A stretch of DNA of 64,000 bases from Nocardia panacis (lineage in GTDB: Bacteria > Actinomycetota > Actinomycetes > Mycobacteriales > Mycobacteriaceae), in contig NZ_QZFU01000014.1 in the NCBI RefSeq assembly GCF_003598715.1, forward strand, positions 164,831-228,830. The letters run 5' to 3'. Shown here one piece after another: positions 26,511 through 34,511 of the stretch (within the stretch, counting starts at the first letter, position 1; every line of letters begins with the position of its first letter). The position numbers and the translations under genes are program-made. The notes beneath the pieces were generated by a model. That model was given only the letters and a program-made list of their open reading frames with translations, was not told the origin of the DNA and made no database searches.

Positions 26511-28754
26511 GTGGATTCAGTCGTTCGATTCAAACGCCATTTACGAGCCGAGTCTGTGCCGGGTGATGCCGTCTATCTCTTTTCCGAGAGTGCACGACAG
26601 ATCAGACTCGACGGTGCGTTGATCGAGCGGCTCATGCCATTGTTGGACGGGGGCCGGAGCCGGTCCGACATCGTAGCCGCGCTGGCGGGCGAGTTCGGTG
26701 GCGACCGCGTCGGTTCGACGTTGACTCGGCTCGCCGAAGCGGGATTGGTTGTCGAGTGCGACCCGGGGGTGGATTCACGGGCAGGCGGTTATTGGGAACT
26801 GTGCGGCCTGGAAGGAGACGCCGCGGTCGCCGGTTTGGCGAGTCGGGTAGTCGATGTGAGGTGTGTCGGTGACGTGGATGGGGCAGGGTTCGATGCTGCC
26901 GCCGCAGCGCTCGGTATGCGGGTCGATGCGGGGGATCCCGATCTGCGGGTAGTTCTCACCGACGATTATCTGCGCGGGGATCTGGCCGAGATCAACCGCG
27001 GCAGGCTCGACGATGGCGGCGCGTGGATGCTGGTGAAACCGGTAGGGAGCGTGGTGTGGATCGGGCCGGTATTCGAGCCGGGTCGCACCGGGTGCTGGCA
27101 GTGCATGTCGACGTATCTCGAGACCCATCAGATTTTGCGAAGGTACCTGCGGCAACGGTCCGGCGCAGGCGAACCGCCTGTCGTATCCGTGGCGGATCTG
27201 CCCGCGACCCGCCGGATGGCTGCGGAGATGGCCGCGCTGCACGCCGCGAAGTGGCTCGCCGGGTTCAACCCCGGCGAGCCGGGTGCCGGCGAATCGGTTC
27301 CGGCGGGTCCCGAGATCTTCACCCTCAATACCGCGCGGTGGCACGGGCAGCGGCATGTACTGCACAAGCGTCCGCAGTGCCCGGCGTGCGGTGATCCGGA
27401 AATCCAGCAGCGTCTGCAGCGTGCTCCGGTGCGGCTGGGCAGCAGGCTCAAGGTGGTCACGTCCGATGGCGGGCATCGCGCATCGACTCCGGAGACGCTG
27501 CTATCCGACTACGAGTCGATGATCAGCCCGATCACCGGTCCGGTGCCGCACCTGACGCCTACTTCCCCCGCCGAGGGCCTGCACACCTATCTCGCGGGAG
27601 CCAATATGGCCGTCGCGATGGCCGATGTCGGCGCTCTGCGGGCGGGCCTGCGCCAATCCGCGGGCGGCAAGGGAATGACCGACGTGCAGGCCAAGGCCTC
27701 CGCGCTGGCCGAGGCGATCGAGCGCTACAGCGGTGTGTACCGGGGCGACGAGGCCACGATCTCCGCGACCATGTCGGAGTTGGGCGACGCGGCGATCCAT
27801 CCGAACGCCTTGCAACTCTTCAGTGACCGGCAGTTCGCCGACCGTGCCGCCTGGAATGCGAAACAGTTGCGCAACCAGCATGTCTGCGATCCGTTCGACC
27901 CCGCGCGACGCACCGAGTGGACCCCGGTGTGGTCGCTGAGCCGCGATACCACCCGGCACCTGCCCACCGCGGCCCTGTTCTACGGTTACCCGCTACCGTG
28001 CGGCGGCTGGTTCGCCGCCGCCGATTCGAATGGCAATGCGGCGGGTAGCTGTGTGGAAGATGCTGTGTTACAAGGGTTCTTGGAGCTGGTCGAGCGCGAC
28101 AGCGTGGCCGTGTGGTGGTACAACATGGTGCGCAGGCCGGGAATCGACCTGGCGAGCTTCGACGAACCGTACTTCCAGCGCTGGCAGCAGCGGTACCGGT
28201 CCATCGGCCGGGAGACCTGGGCGCTCGACGTCACCACCGATCTGGGAATCCCCACCGTGGTCGCGGTGTCCCGCCGCGTCGACCAGCCACAGGAGGACCT
28301 CGTCTTCGCGTTCGGCGCACACTTCGACGTCAAGATCGCGATCTCGCGCGCCCTCACCGAGATGAATCAATTCCTGAATCTGTACACGGCCGCGACCGGA
28401 GAGCTCCAGCATTGGTTGCGCAGCGCCACGGTCGGCAATCAGCCCTACCTGCTGTCCGCCGAAGACCAACCGCTGCGCGTTGCCGCCGATTACCGCGACC
28501 CCACCACCGACGACCTCGCCGAGGACATCGCGCTGGCACAGCGCATCGTCGAGAACGCGGGAATGGAACTGCTCGTCCTCGATCAGACCCGGCCCGATAT
28601 CGGGCTTCCGGTGGTCAAAGTAATCGTTCCCGGCATGCGGCACTTCTGGACCCGCTACGCACCGGGCAGGCTCTACGATGTTCCGGTTCGGTTGGGATGG
28701 TTGTCCGAGCCGACGCCGGAGACCGAATTGAACCCCATCGGGATGTTCCTGTGA
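26511..28754 (+). CDS. Fused TOMM cyclodehydratase (E1-like C domain plus YcaO)
   Basis: This 747-residue protein has a leader-binding winged-helix (RRE) region at about residues 1-80 and an E1-like domain with two CxxC zinc pairs (CWQC and CPAC). The C-terminal YcaO domain has ATP-binding motifs SAGGKGMTDVQAKASALAEA, then EAIERYSG and QGFLELVERDSVAVWWYN. It should convert precursor cysteines to thiazolines using ATP. The end ELNPIGMFL lacks the usual PxPxP tail. AGGAGG lies four bases before the GTG. No flavin dehydrogenase gene is adjacent. Confidence 0.9.
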   Translation: MDSVVRFKRHLRAESVPGDAVYLFSESARQIRLDGALIERLMPLLDGGRSRSDIVAALAGEFGGDRVGSTLTRLAEAGLVVECDPGVDSRAGGYWELCGLEGDAAVAGLASRVVDVRCVGDVDGAGFDAAAAALGMRVDAGDPDLRVVLTDDYLRGDLAEINRGRLDDGGAWMLVKPVGSVVWIGPVFEPGRTGCWQCMSTYLETHQILRRYLRQRSGAGEPPVVSVADLPATRRMAAEMAALHAAKWLAGFNPGEPGAGESVPAGPEIFTLNTARWHGQRHVLHKRPQCPACGDPEIQQRLQRAPVRLGSRLKVVTSDGGHRASTPETLLSDYESMISPITGPVPHLTPTSPAEGLHTYLAGANMAVAMADVGALRAGLRQSAGGKGMTDVQAKASALAEAIERYSGVYRGDEATISATMSELGDAAIHPNALQLFSDRQFADRAAWNAKQLRNQHVCDPFDPARRTEWTPVWSLSRDTTRHLPTAALFYGYPLPCGGWFAAADSNGNAAGSCVEDAVLQGFLELVERDSVAVWWYNMVRRPGIDLASFDEPYFQRWQQRYRSIGRETWALDVTTDLGIPTVVAVSRRVDQPQEDLVFAFGAHFDVKIAISRALTEMNQFLNLYTAATGELQHWLRSATVGNQPYLLSAEDQPLRVAADYRDPTTDDLAEDIALAQRIVENAGMELLVLDQTRPDIGLPVVKVIVPGMRHFWTRYAPGRLYDVPVRLGWLSEPTPETELNPIGMFL

Positions 28755-28836
28755 ACCAATATCATTGCCGTGTAGCAATATTCGTCCACGACCTCCGCAT
28801 TTCTCGAGACATCGACGAGCCGCCCGCTCATCCCAC

Positions 28837-30093
28837 CTAGGTTCGGTCCTCGCTGAGCTGTTGGGCCGAACCGCCGCGCTCGGCCATCGACTGACGATGC
28901 GCGTCAATCGGATCGGCGGATCGCGGACGGGATCCGGCGCTGACGGCGAGCAGTACCAGGGCGATCAGTTCGAAGCCCGCGCCTGCGAAGGGAAGGGCGG
29001 CGAGCGCTCCCAGATCGGTGAGTAGACCGCCGACGACGGCCGCGATTGTCTGGCCGAGATATACGGCGCTGTTGTTGAGTGCCAACAACATATCCGCGTG
29101 TTTGCCGCCGATGCCGATCAGGCGGTGCTGAATCAGCGGGAAGCTCACCCAGTGCACCAGGCCCCACACCGCGACACCGATCGCGGCGCCGGGCGTCGAC
29201 CGGAACGCGATGCCGAGCGCGGCCAGGACGAGGATCAGCAGACCGATCGAGCAGGCGAGTCCCGCAGTGGGATTCACCCGATCGGCCAGTCGGCCGCCAC
29301 CGAGGACGCCGGCGAAACTGCCGATCCCGAACAGCAACAGCAGCCAGGGACGGTCGCCTAGGGCGACATGGGTGACGCTGTCGAATATCGAACCGAGGTA
29401 GGTGTAGGTCACGAAGGTGCCGACCACCCAGAGCATCGTGATCGTCAACGCCGTCGGCGCGCGGCGAATCCGTATGGCGGACACTCGTTCTCGCAGACCG
29501 ATGCCTGTTGTTCCGGGAAGTGCGGGAAGGCTGACGACCAAGCCGATACCGGTGGCGACGGCCAGTGCGGCGACGAATCCGAAGGCCCACCGCCACGACA
29601 GTGCGTTGCCGATCGCGTCGCCGATCGGAACACCCAGCGCTATCGCGGAAGTCATGCCCGCGTACACGATCGCCAGTGCCCGGCCGCGCCGCTCGGGTGC
29701 GGTGATGCGCGCTGCCGTGCCCGAGGCGGTCACGGCGTACAGCGCCGCACCGAGACCCGCGACGAACCGGCTGACCAGCAGTATCGAATAGTCGGGGGCC
29801 ACCGCTGAAAGCACGTTGCCCGCCGCGAATACCGCCAGCACCGCGCCCAGCAGTAGCCGCCGGTCCAGACGGGCCGTGAGGCCGGTGAGGATCGGTGATG
29901 CGACGGCATAGGTGATCGCGAAGACGGTCACCGTCTGGCCTGCCGCCGACATGGACAGCCCCAGATCGTGCCCGAGCGCGGGCAGCAGCCCGGACACGAT
30001 GAACAGATCGGTGCCGATCGCGAACATGCCCAGGGCGAGCAGCCAGGTTCGGATGGTGGCCGAGCGCGCCTCGGCGGTCGTGTGCTGCGACAT
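28837..30093 (-). CDS. MFS transporter between two RiPP clusters
   Basis: This 418-residue twelve-helix drug-efflux MFS protein has ALGMFAIGTDLFIVSGLLPA at the start and LTARLDRRLLLG in loop 2-3. The motif C region is GVPIGDAIGNALSWR in helix five. The ATG at 30093 has GAGGAG upstream. It converges on the cyclodehydratase gene and diverges from the CGNR regulator over paired operators. It is the only transporter near either peptide cluster and is a candidate exporter or immunity pump, though not proved. Confidence 0.85.
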   Translation of the reverse strand: MSQHTTAEARSATIRTWLLALGMFAIGTDLFIVSGLLPALGHDLGLSMSAAGQTVTVFAITYAVASPILTGLTARLDRRLLLGAVLAVFAAGNVLSAVAPDYSILLVSRFVAGLGAALYAVTASGTAARITAPERRGRALAIVYAGMTSAIALGVPIGDAIGNALSWRWAFGFVAALAVATGIGLVVSLPALPGTTGIGLRERVSAIRIRRAPTALTITMLWVVGTFVTYTYLGSIFDSVTHVALGDRPWLLLLFGIGSFAGVLGGGRLADRVNPTAGLACSIGLLILVLAALGIAFRSTPGAAIGVAVWGLVHWVSFPLIQHRLIGIGGKHADMLLALNNSAVYLGQTIAAVVGGLLTDLGALAALPFAGAGFELIALVLLAVSAGSRPRSADPIDAHRQSMAERGGSAQQLSEDRT

Positions 30094-30111
30094 CTGCACT
30101 CTCCTCAAACT

Positions 30112-30154
30112 AACCAGTCATATGGTTACTCGGTCGGTAACCTATCATCTGGTT
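30112..30154. promoter_or_regulatory. Two matching operators between MFS and CGNR genes
   Basis: AACCAGTCATATGGTT (30112-30127) and AACCTATCATCTGGTT (30139-30154) share the form AACC-N3-CAT-N1... and pair AACC with GGTT. The second copy touches the ATG of the CGNR gene, so binding there would block both translation start and transcription. Confidence 0.6.
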
Positions 30155-30736
30155 ATGGACGCGGAAGAGGTGCGGGACTGGGTCTGGTACGGCGGTCGGG
30201 TGTCGGTCGACTTCGTCAACACCCGGCGCGATCGCTATGCGGGCGGCCGGGAGCTGCTGGAACACCCGTCGGACCTCGACGCGTGGTTCACAACTGCCCA
30301 ATTGATCCCGTGCCGAGCCGAAGTAGCCGAGGAACTACTGCGCGAGGCACGACAGCTTCGCGAGGCCATCGACGCCGGAATACGTTCCGTCGTCGGCTCG
30401 GAACCGTTCGACGCCGGAGCTCGCGACGTGATCAACAACTGGCTTGCTCGAGCGAACCATCCACCACGACTGGAATTGTCCGATGGACTACCGATACTGC
30501 GGATGGACGACGCACCCACCGACGCGACCGGCGCGCTGTACCGAATCGCACTCGACGCCGCCCAACTCCTCGGCAGCGACACCCGCTCCCGAATCCGCAT
30601 TTGCGCCGGAGCCGAATGCAGCGGCCGATTCGTCGACCTCTCGGTAGCGGGCCGCCGCCGCTGGTGCCGAATGTCGGTCTGCGGCAACCGGGCCAAGGCC
30701 GCACAGCACCGCAGGTCGGCCCGTTCCCAACATTGA
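30155..30736 (+). CDS. CGNR zinc-finger regulator
   Basis: This 193-residue protein has an N-terminal ABATE-type stress-sensing region (VDFVNTRRDRYAGGRELL near residue 20). Its C-terminal CGNR zinc finger has cysteines in RICAGAECSGRFVDLS and WCRMSVCGNRAKAA. These are thought to be DNA-binding regulators. It is divergent from the MFS pump over two matched palindromes, so it probably controls that pump and itself. The ATG directly abuts the second operator. Confidence 0.88.
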   Translation: MDAEEVRDWVWYGGRVSVDFVNTRRDRYAGGRELLEHPSDLDAWFTTAQLIPCRAEVAEELLREARQLREAIDAGIRSVVGSEPFDAGARDVINNWLARANHPPRLELSDGLPILRMDDAPTDATGALYRIALDAAQLLGSDTRSRIRICAGAECSGRFVDLSVAGRRRWCRMSVCGNRAKAAQHRRSARSQH

Positions 30737-31212
30737 TCGCCGCATCGTCGCGAGGCAGGAAGAACAGCCAATCCGCGACGAGTGCCGCGAGAACAAAGAC
30801 GACAAACGCAGCCGCGGTCGAAAGTCATTTCCTGGCACGGAGTTCGGTCGCCGGAGTTCTACATCATGCGACTTCGTGAACAGTTTGTGGCTGCTCGCAG
30901 GCCGGCCGGGTCGACTTCCACAAGAAACCCTCTTCAAAGTCGCGGCAGACCAACCCACACAGAGGCACAAGCCCCCACCTCGGCGGTCGGCCTCAAATCG
31001 CGAACTCCACCGAAGTCCCGTTGTGAACAGCGAAATATGCTGCGCCACAATATCCTCCATTTGCGACAGTAGCCGCCCCGGGCGCTTCCGGTGATTTGAA
31101 AAATACGTATCCAACCTGATCGGAACACATGCTAGGGTTGCCCACGTACACGCGGGGCACAGTTTGTTTCATCGGCGAAAAATTCCACTACCTGTATGGA
31201 AGAGGAAGAGTC
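30737..31212. other. Intergenic region ahead of lasso cluster
   Basis: About 475 bases with no gene I can support. A minus-strand frame at 30740-30830 reads as one hydrophobic helix and may be a membrane-protein scrap. The lasso promoter should lie in the A/T-richer part near 31095-31140. Confidence 0.4.
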
Positions 31213-31365
31213 ATGGAGCAGAACAAGGTACGCACGAGCGACCGTCGCGCCGAGAATGTGGAATCGTACGAGCCGCCACTGCTGGTCGATGCGGGCGAAT
31301 TCACCGAGCGGACTCGTGGCGGTACGGACAAGTACCGAGAAGCCTCCATCGGACGCTTCCTTTAA
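31213..31365 (+). CDS. Lasso peptide precursor
   Basis: This 50-residue precursor has GGAAGAGGAAGAG upstream of its ATG. The leader has the actinobacterial recognition motif YxxPxLxxxGxF (Tyr19, Pro22, Leu24, Gly28, Phe30) bound by the B1 protein. Thr34 stands at position -2 of the predicted cleavage. The core GGTDKYREASIGRFL (residues 36-50) would form an eight-residue macrolactam between Gly1 and Glu8, with a seven-residue tail. The ring YRE matches that of lariatin, but the tail differs from lasso peptides I know. All three processing genes follow at once. Confidence 0.92.
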   Translation: MEQNKVRTSDRRAENVESYEPPLLVDAGEFTERTRGGTDKYREASIGRFL

Positions 31366-31368
31366 CTC

Positions 31369-33147
31369 GTGTCGTGGTTCGCGGCACTTCCGGATAATGC
31401 GGCGGGTCGAGATATGGTGGCCCGCTTTCCCGACAGTGCGCGGCGGATCGCCGCGCACGGTTCCGGCCTGCCCTGGTTGATCGGCTCGCTGCCCCCGGAA
31501 CAGTGCACGATCGTCGAATCCGGATCCGCGCGGCTGGCAGTGCTCGGATACTGCCCGAGCACCGCTGTCGCGCTCGCCGAGCAGTTGGTCCGGATCCGAG
31601 GGTTGGCCGATCTGGATGCGCTCGCGGGTGCGCTGCGGGGCAGTTGTCATCTGGTGCTGTCGCTGGATGGGAATACCAGGGTGCAGGGCACGGTATCGGG
31701 TTTGCGGCGGGTGTTCTACGCGCGGTGCGCGGGCCGTGTCGTCGCGGCCGATCGCGCGGACGTACTGGCCGGGGCGACCTCGGCGGAACCCGACGAACTG
31801 TGGCTCACCGCCGCGGTCCTCGGACCGGATCTTCCGCATCCGCTCGCCGACCGGACCGCATGGCGCGGGATCGAAGCGGTGCCCGCCGATTCCGCGCTGC
31901 ACCTGGACGCCCGCGGGCAGGCGCGACTGCGGCGCTGGTGGACGCCGCCGGAGCCGACGCTGTCCTCGGCCGACGGCGCGCAGGCACTGCGCACGGAACT
32001 GCGGGATGCGGTGGCGGCCCGAACGCGGCGCGCATCCGCCCCGGTGGGATGCGATCTGTCCGGCGGTATGGACTCGACCGCGCTGTGTTTCCTCGCCTCG
32101 CGCGGCGATCCGGTGGCCGTCACCGTGCACTACCGCGATATCGCCAACGACGATGCCCACTGGGCCGATCTGGCCGCCACCGCGCTGCCCGACCTACAGC
32201 GTCTGATAGTCGAATCCGAATCTGTACCAAGACATTTCACCGGTATCGCCGGGGAGCATCCGCCCACCGACGCCCCATCACCGCTGGTGCGGGGTCGGGC
32301 TGTCCTCGGTATGAGCGCCGACCTGTACGCCCGGCGCGGCGTGCGAACGCATCTGGCCGGGCACGGTGGTGACGAGGTCGTCGGGGCGCCGGTCGGATAC
32401 CTGCACGAACTCGTTCGCCGCAGTCCACGCACCGCGCTCGACCACCTGCGCGGCCATCGGGCGCGGCACCGTTGGACGCTGCCGCAGATCGTGCGCGGAC
32501 TGTCGGACCGACGCTCCTACGCCCAATGGCTGCGCGACGAGGCCGACCTTTTGACCGCGCCGGAGCAGGCGAGTCGGCTGTTCGGTTGGGGTGTCCCACT
32601 GCGCCTGCCGCCTTGGGTCACCCTGCACGGAACACAATCGGTGGCCGCGATGCTGCGTGCCTGCGCCGACCACGCCGCACCCCTGGCATCGACTCGCGGC
32701 AACCACTGGGCACTGCACCGAATCCAGGCCGCCGGGCGGCTGTACCGGTTGATGCTCCAGGAGATCCAATACCCGATCACACATCTGCCATTTCTGGACG
32801 ACCGCGTTCTCGAGGTCTGCCTCGCGGTGCGACCGGCCGACCGGGGAACACCGTGGCGCTACAAACCGCTGCTGGCCGAGGCGATGCGCGGCATCGTGCC
32901 CGATCCGATGCTGAACCGCACCACGAAAGCCGGCACGGACAGCGACTTCTACGAGGGTCTGCGCGCGAATCGAAGCGAAGTGATCGACCTCGTCGAGACC
33001 GCACCACTGGCCGGGCAGGGACTCATCGATCCCATTGCCCTGCGCAACGCCGTCCTCGCCCCCAATCACCGCTGGTCCCCGGCATTGGAGGACACCCTCA
33101 TCTGCCTCGGTTGGCGACCACGAATCCCGATCACCACAACACCGTGA
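31369..33147 (+). CDS. Lasso peptide macrolactam synthetase (C protein)
   Basis: This 592-residue protein has the asparagine-synthetase-B fold used by lasso cyclases. The N-terminal glutaminase-like part is residues 1-200. The ATP-pyrophosphatase site is CDLSGGMDSTALCFLASRG, and GHGGDEVVG and the KAGTDSDFYEGL region follow. It should adenylate the Glu8 side chain and join it to Gly1. The GTG start lies three bases after the precursor stop. It appears full length. Confidence 0.92.
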   Translation: MSWFAALPDNAAGRDMVARFPDSARRIAAHGSGLPWLIGSLPPEQCTIVESGSARLAVLGYCPSTAVALAEQLVRIRGLADLDALAGALRGSCHLVLSLDGNTRVQGTVSGLRRVFYARCAGRVVAADRADVLAGATSAEPDELWLTAAVLGPDLPHPLADRTAWRGIEAVPADSALHLDARGQARLRRWWTPPEPTLSSADGAQALRTELRDAVAARTRRASAPVGCDLSGGMDSTALCFLASRGDPVAVTVHYRDIANDDAHWADLAATALPDLQRLIVESESVPRHFTGIAGEHPPTDAPSPLVRGRAVLGMSADLYARRGVRTHLAGHGGDEVVGAPVGYLHELVRRSPRTALDHLRGHRARHRWTLPQIVRGLSDRRSYAQWLRDEADLLTAPEQASRLFGWGVPLRLPPWVTLHGTQSVAAMLRACADHAAPLASTRGNHWALHRIQAAGRLYRLMLQEIQYPITHLPFLDDRVLEVCLAVRPADRGTPWRYKPLLAEAMRGIVPDPMLNRTTKAGTDSDFYEGLRANRSEVIDLVETAPLAGQGLIDPIALRNAVLAPNHRWSPALEDTLICLGWRPRIPITTTP

Positions 33148-33155
33148 GGAGCACC

Positions 33156-33416
33156 GTGTCCTACCGACTGAACCCCCGCGTATGCGCGACCGACACCGAC
33201 ACCGGAATGGTGTTGCTGGACAAACGTTCCGGTCGCTATTTCGAACTCAATGCGGCAGGCAGGCTGGTGCTGCGGATCCTGCTCGACGGTCGAGGCCCAC
33301 GACAGGCCGCGCAAGCTCTGGTCGCGGGGACGTCGGTGCCCGCGGCGGATGCCGACCGCGACGTCGTCGCCTTCCTGGACACCCTGCGCTCGCGCGGGCT
33401 GGTGATCCAGCCGTGA
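33156..33416 (+). CDS. Lasso leader-binding protein B1 (PqqD-like)
   Basis: This 86-residue PqqD-like RRE protein should bind the precursor leader YxxPxL motif and deliver it to the B2 protease. Its pattern TDTGMVLLDKRSGRYFELNA and the closing helix DVVAFLDTLRSRGLV fit the family. GAGGAG lies before the GTG. Its stop overlaps the B2 start by four bases, the common split-B arrangement in actinobacteria. Confidence 0.93.
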   Translation: MSYRLNPRVCATDTDTGMVLLDKRSGRYFELNAAGRLVLRILLDGRGPRQAAQALVAGTSVPAADADRDVVAFLDTLRSRGLVIQP

Positions 33417-33820
33417 GCGTGCCGATGTCCGTCACCGCCGCACCCCCACTGCCCTGGTGGCAGCGACCACCCATCCTCCTCGCGGTCACTCTCGCCCAAC
33501 TGCTCGCCCACCGGCCCCCGGAACGAATCCGCGCTACCCTGTCATCCCTGCGGCGCGGGGCGCGCCCCGCCACCTACGCCCAAGCCCAGCAGGCCCGCAA
33601 TCAGGTGCTCGCCGCCAGCATCCACTGCGCCGGAGAAGGCTGCCTGCAACGCTCGGTGGCCACCGCACTGCTCTGCCGCTTGCGCGGCCACTGGCCCACC
33701 TGGTGCGTCGGCGTCCGCACCCAACCCTTCGGCGCCCACGCCTGGGTTGAAGCGGAAGGCCGCGCCGTCGATGAACCCCACCCCGACGACTACTATCGGC
33801 CGATAATCACCGTGCGGTGA
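33413..33820 (+). CDS. Lasso leader peptidase B2
   Basis: This 135-residue transglutaminase-like cysteine protease cuts the leader after Arg35 of the precursor. The catalytic Cys is in GEGCLQRSVATALLCRLRG, the His in FGAHAWVEAEG and the Asp probably in VDEPHPDD. It begins with a GTG inside the B1 gene. No ABC transporter or isopeptidase gene follows, so export and immunity must be supplied elsewhere. Confidence 0.92.
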   Translation: MSVPMSVTAAPPLPWWQRPPILLAVTLAQLLAHRPPERIRATLSSLRRGARPATYAQAQQARNQVLAASIHCAGEGCLQRSVATALLCRLRGHWPTWCVGVRTQPFGAHAWVEAEGRAVDEPHPDDYYRPIITVR

Positions 33821-33955
33821 TCAGGTCGAAATCGCCTGCATAGCAACACTAATCGCCGATCCGGGAAGGTAGCCTCGGCCAACCATGATGGCTGGATGGC
33901 GAGATCACCAAGCCGGGCGCCATCGGCGGACCGGCGTGTAGGCAGGGCAGGTCGA

Positions 33956-34414
33956 CTACCAGGCCGGCCGTTGATCGCGCTCAGCTTCCGGAGTCTGCTG
34001 GATCCGGTCACGGCCCGAGCCGTCGGTCCGTACCAGTACGCCGGGGTCGGGAGGGAATTCTTCGGTCAGTGGAGCCGGCATGTGGTACCGCCGCGTATGT
34101 GGAAGCGCGACTTCGACAAGCTTCCCGTCCTCGAACATCCACAGGCCGAAGCAATCGTCCTCCTCGTCGTGAATCAACACCTGGACGCTGTCCGGGCGGG
34201 GCCATGAGAGAGACTCGAGATGCGCGAAAAGCCCTGTTCGAGTCCGCATCCGGTCGAATTCGGTGGCCCATCCGATGCCGAAGGAACCAGGCCACTGGCT
34301 CTCGATCGGTACGAACCGGCCTCGTCAACTCCGGTTTTCATCGTCGCGGGTCAGCGGCTGCATGACCTCGTCCGCGTGCAACGCCAACACGATCACCTCT
34401 GCGATTCTGCTCAT
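33956..34414 (-). pseudogene. Hypothetical gene with an in-frame stop
   Basis: The ATG at 34414 starts SRIAEVIVLALHADEVMQPL, then a TGA at 34325 interrupts. The very same frame continues with RGRFVPIESQWPGSFGIGWA and on to a stop at 33956. The second part keeps coding character (LIHDEEDDCFGLWMFEDGKL). Changing the TGA to an arginine CGA codon would restore about 152 residues. I do not know the family. It could also be two separate short genes, but the C-terminal part lacks a good start. Confidence 0.55.
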
Positions 34415-34511
34415 GACCGCGAATCAGAGCACGTGCCGATTTGCCGATCAACCGAATTCATAAGCGGCAACCAGACGGGCCGCAGGATGCGGATTCGCTT
34501 GTGGGAAAGGG

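Noticed and set aside
30738..30830. A hydrophobic minus-strand stretch (AAFVVFVLAALVADWLFFLP) in the gap before the lasso cluster
   Set aside because: Only one helix, a stop codon just before it and no ribosome site; at most a remnant.
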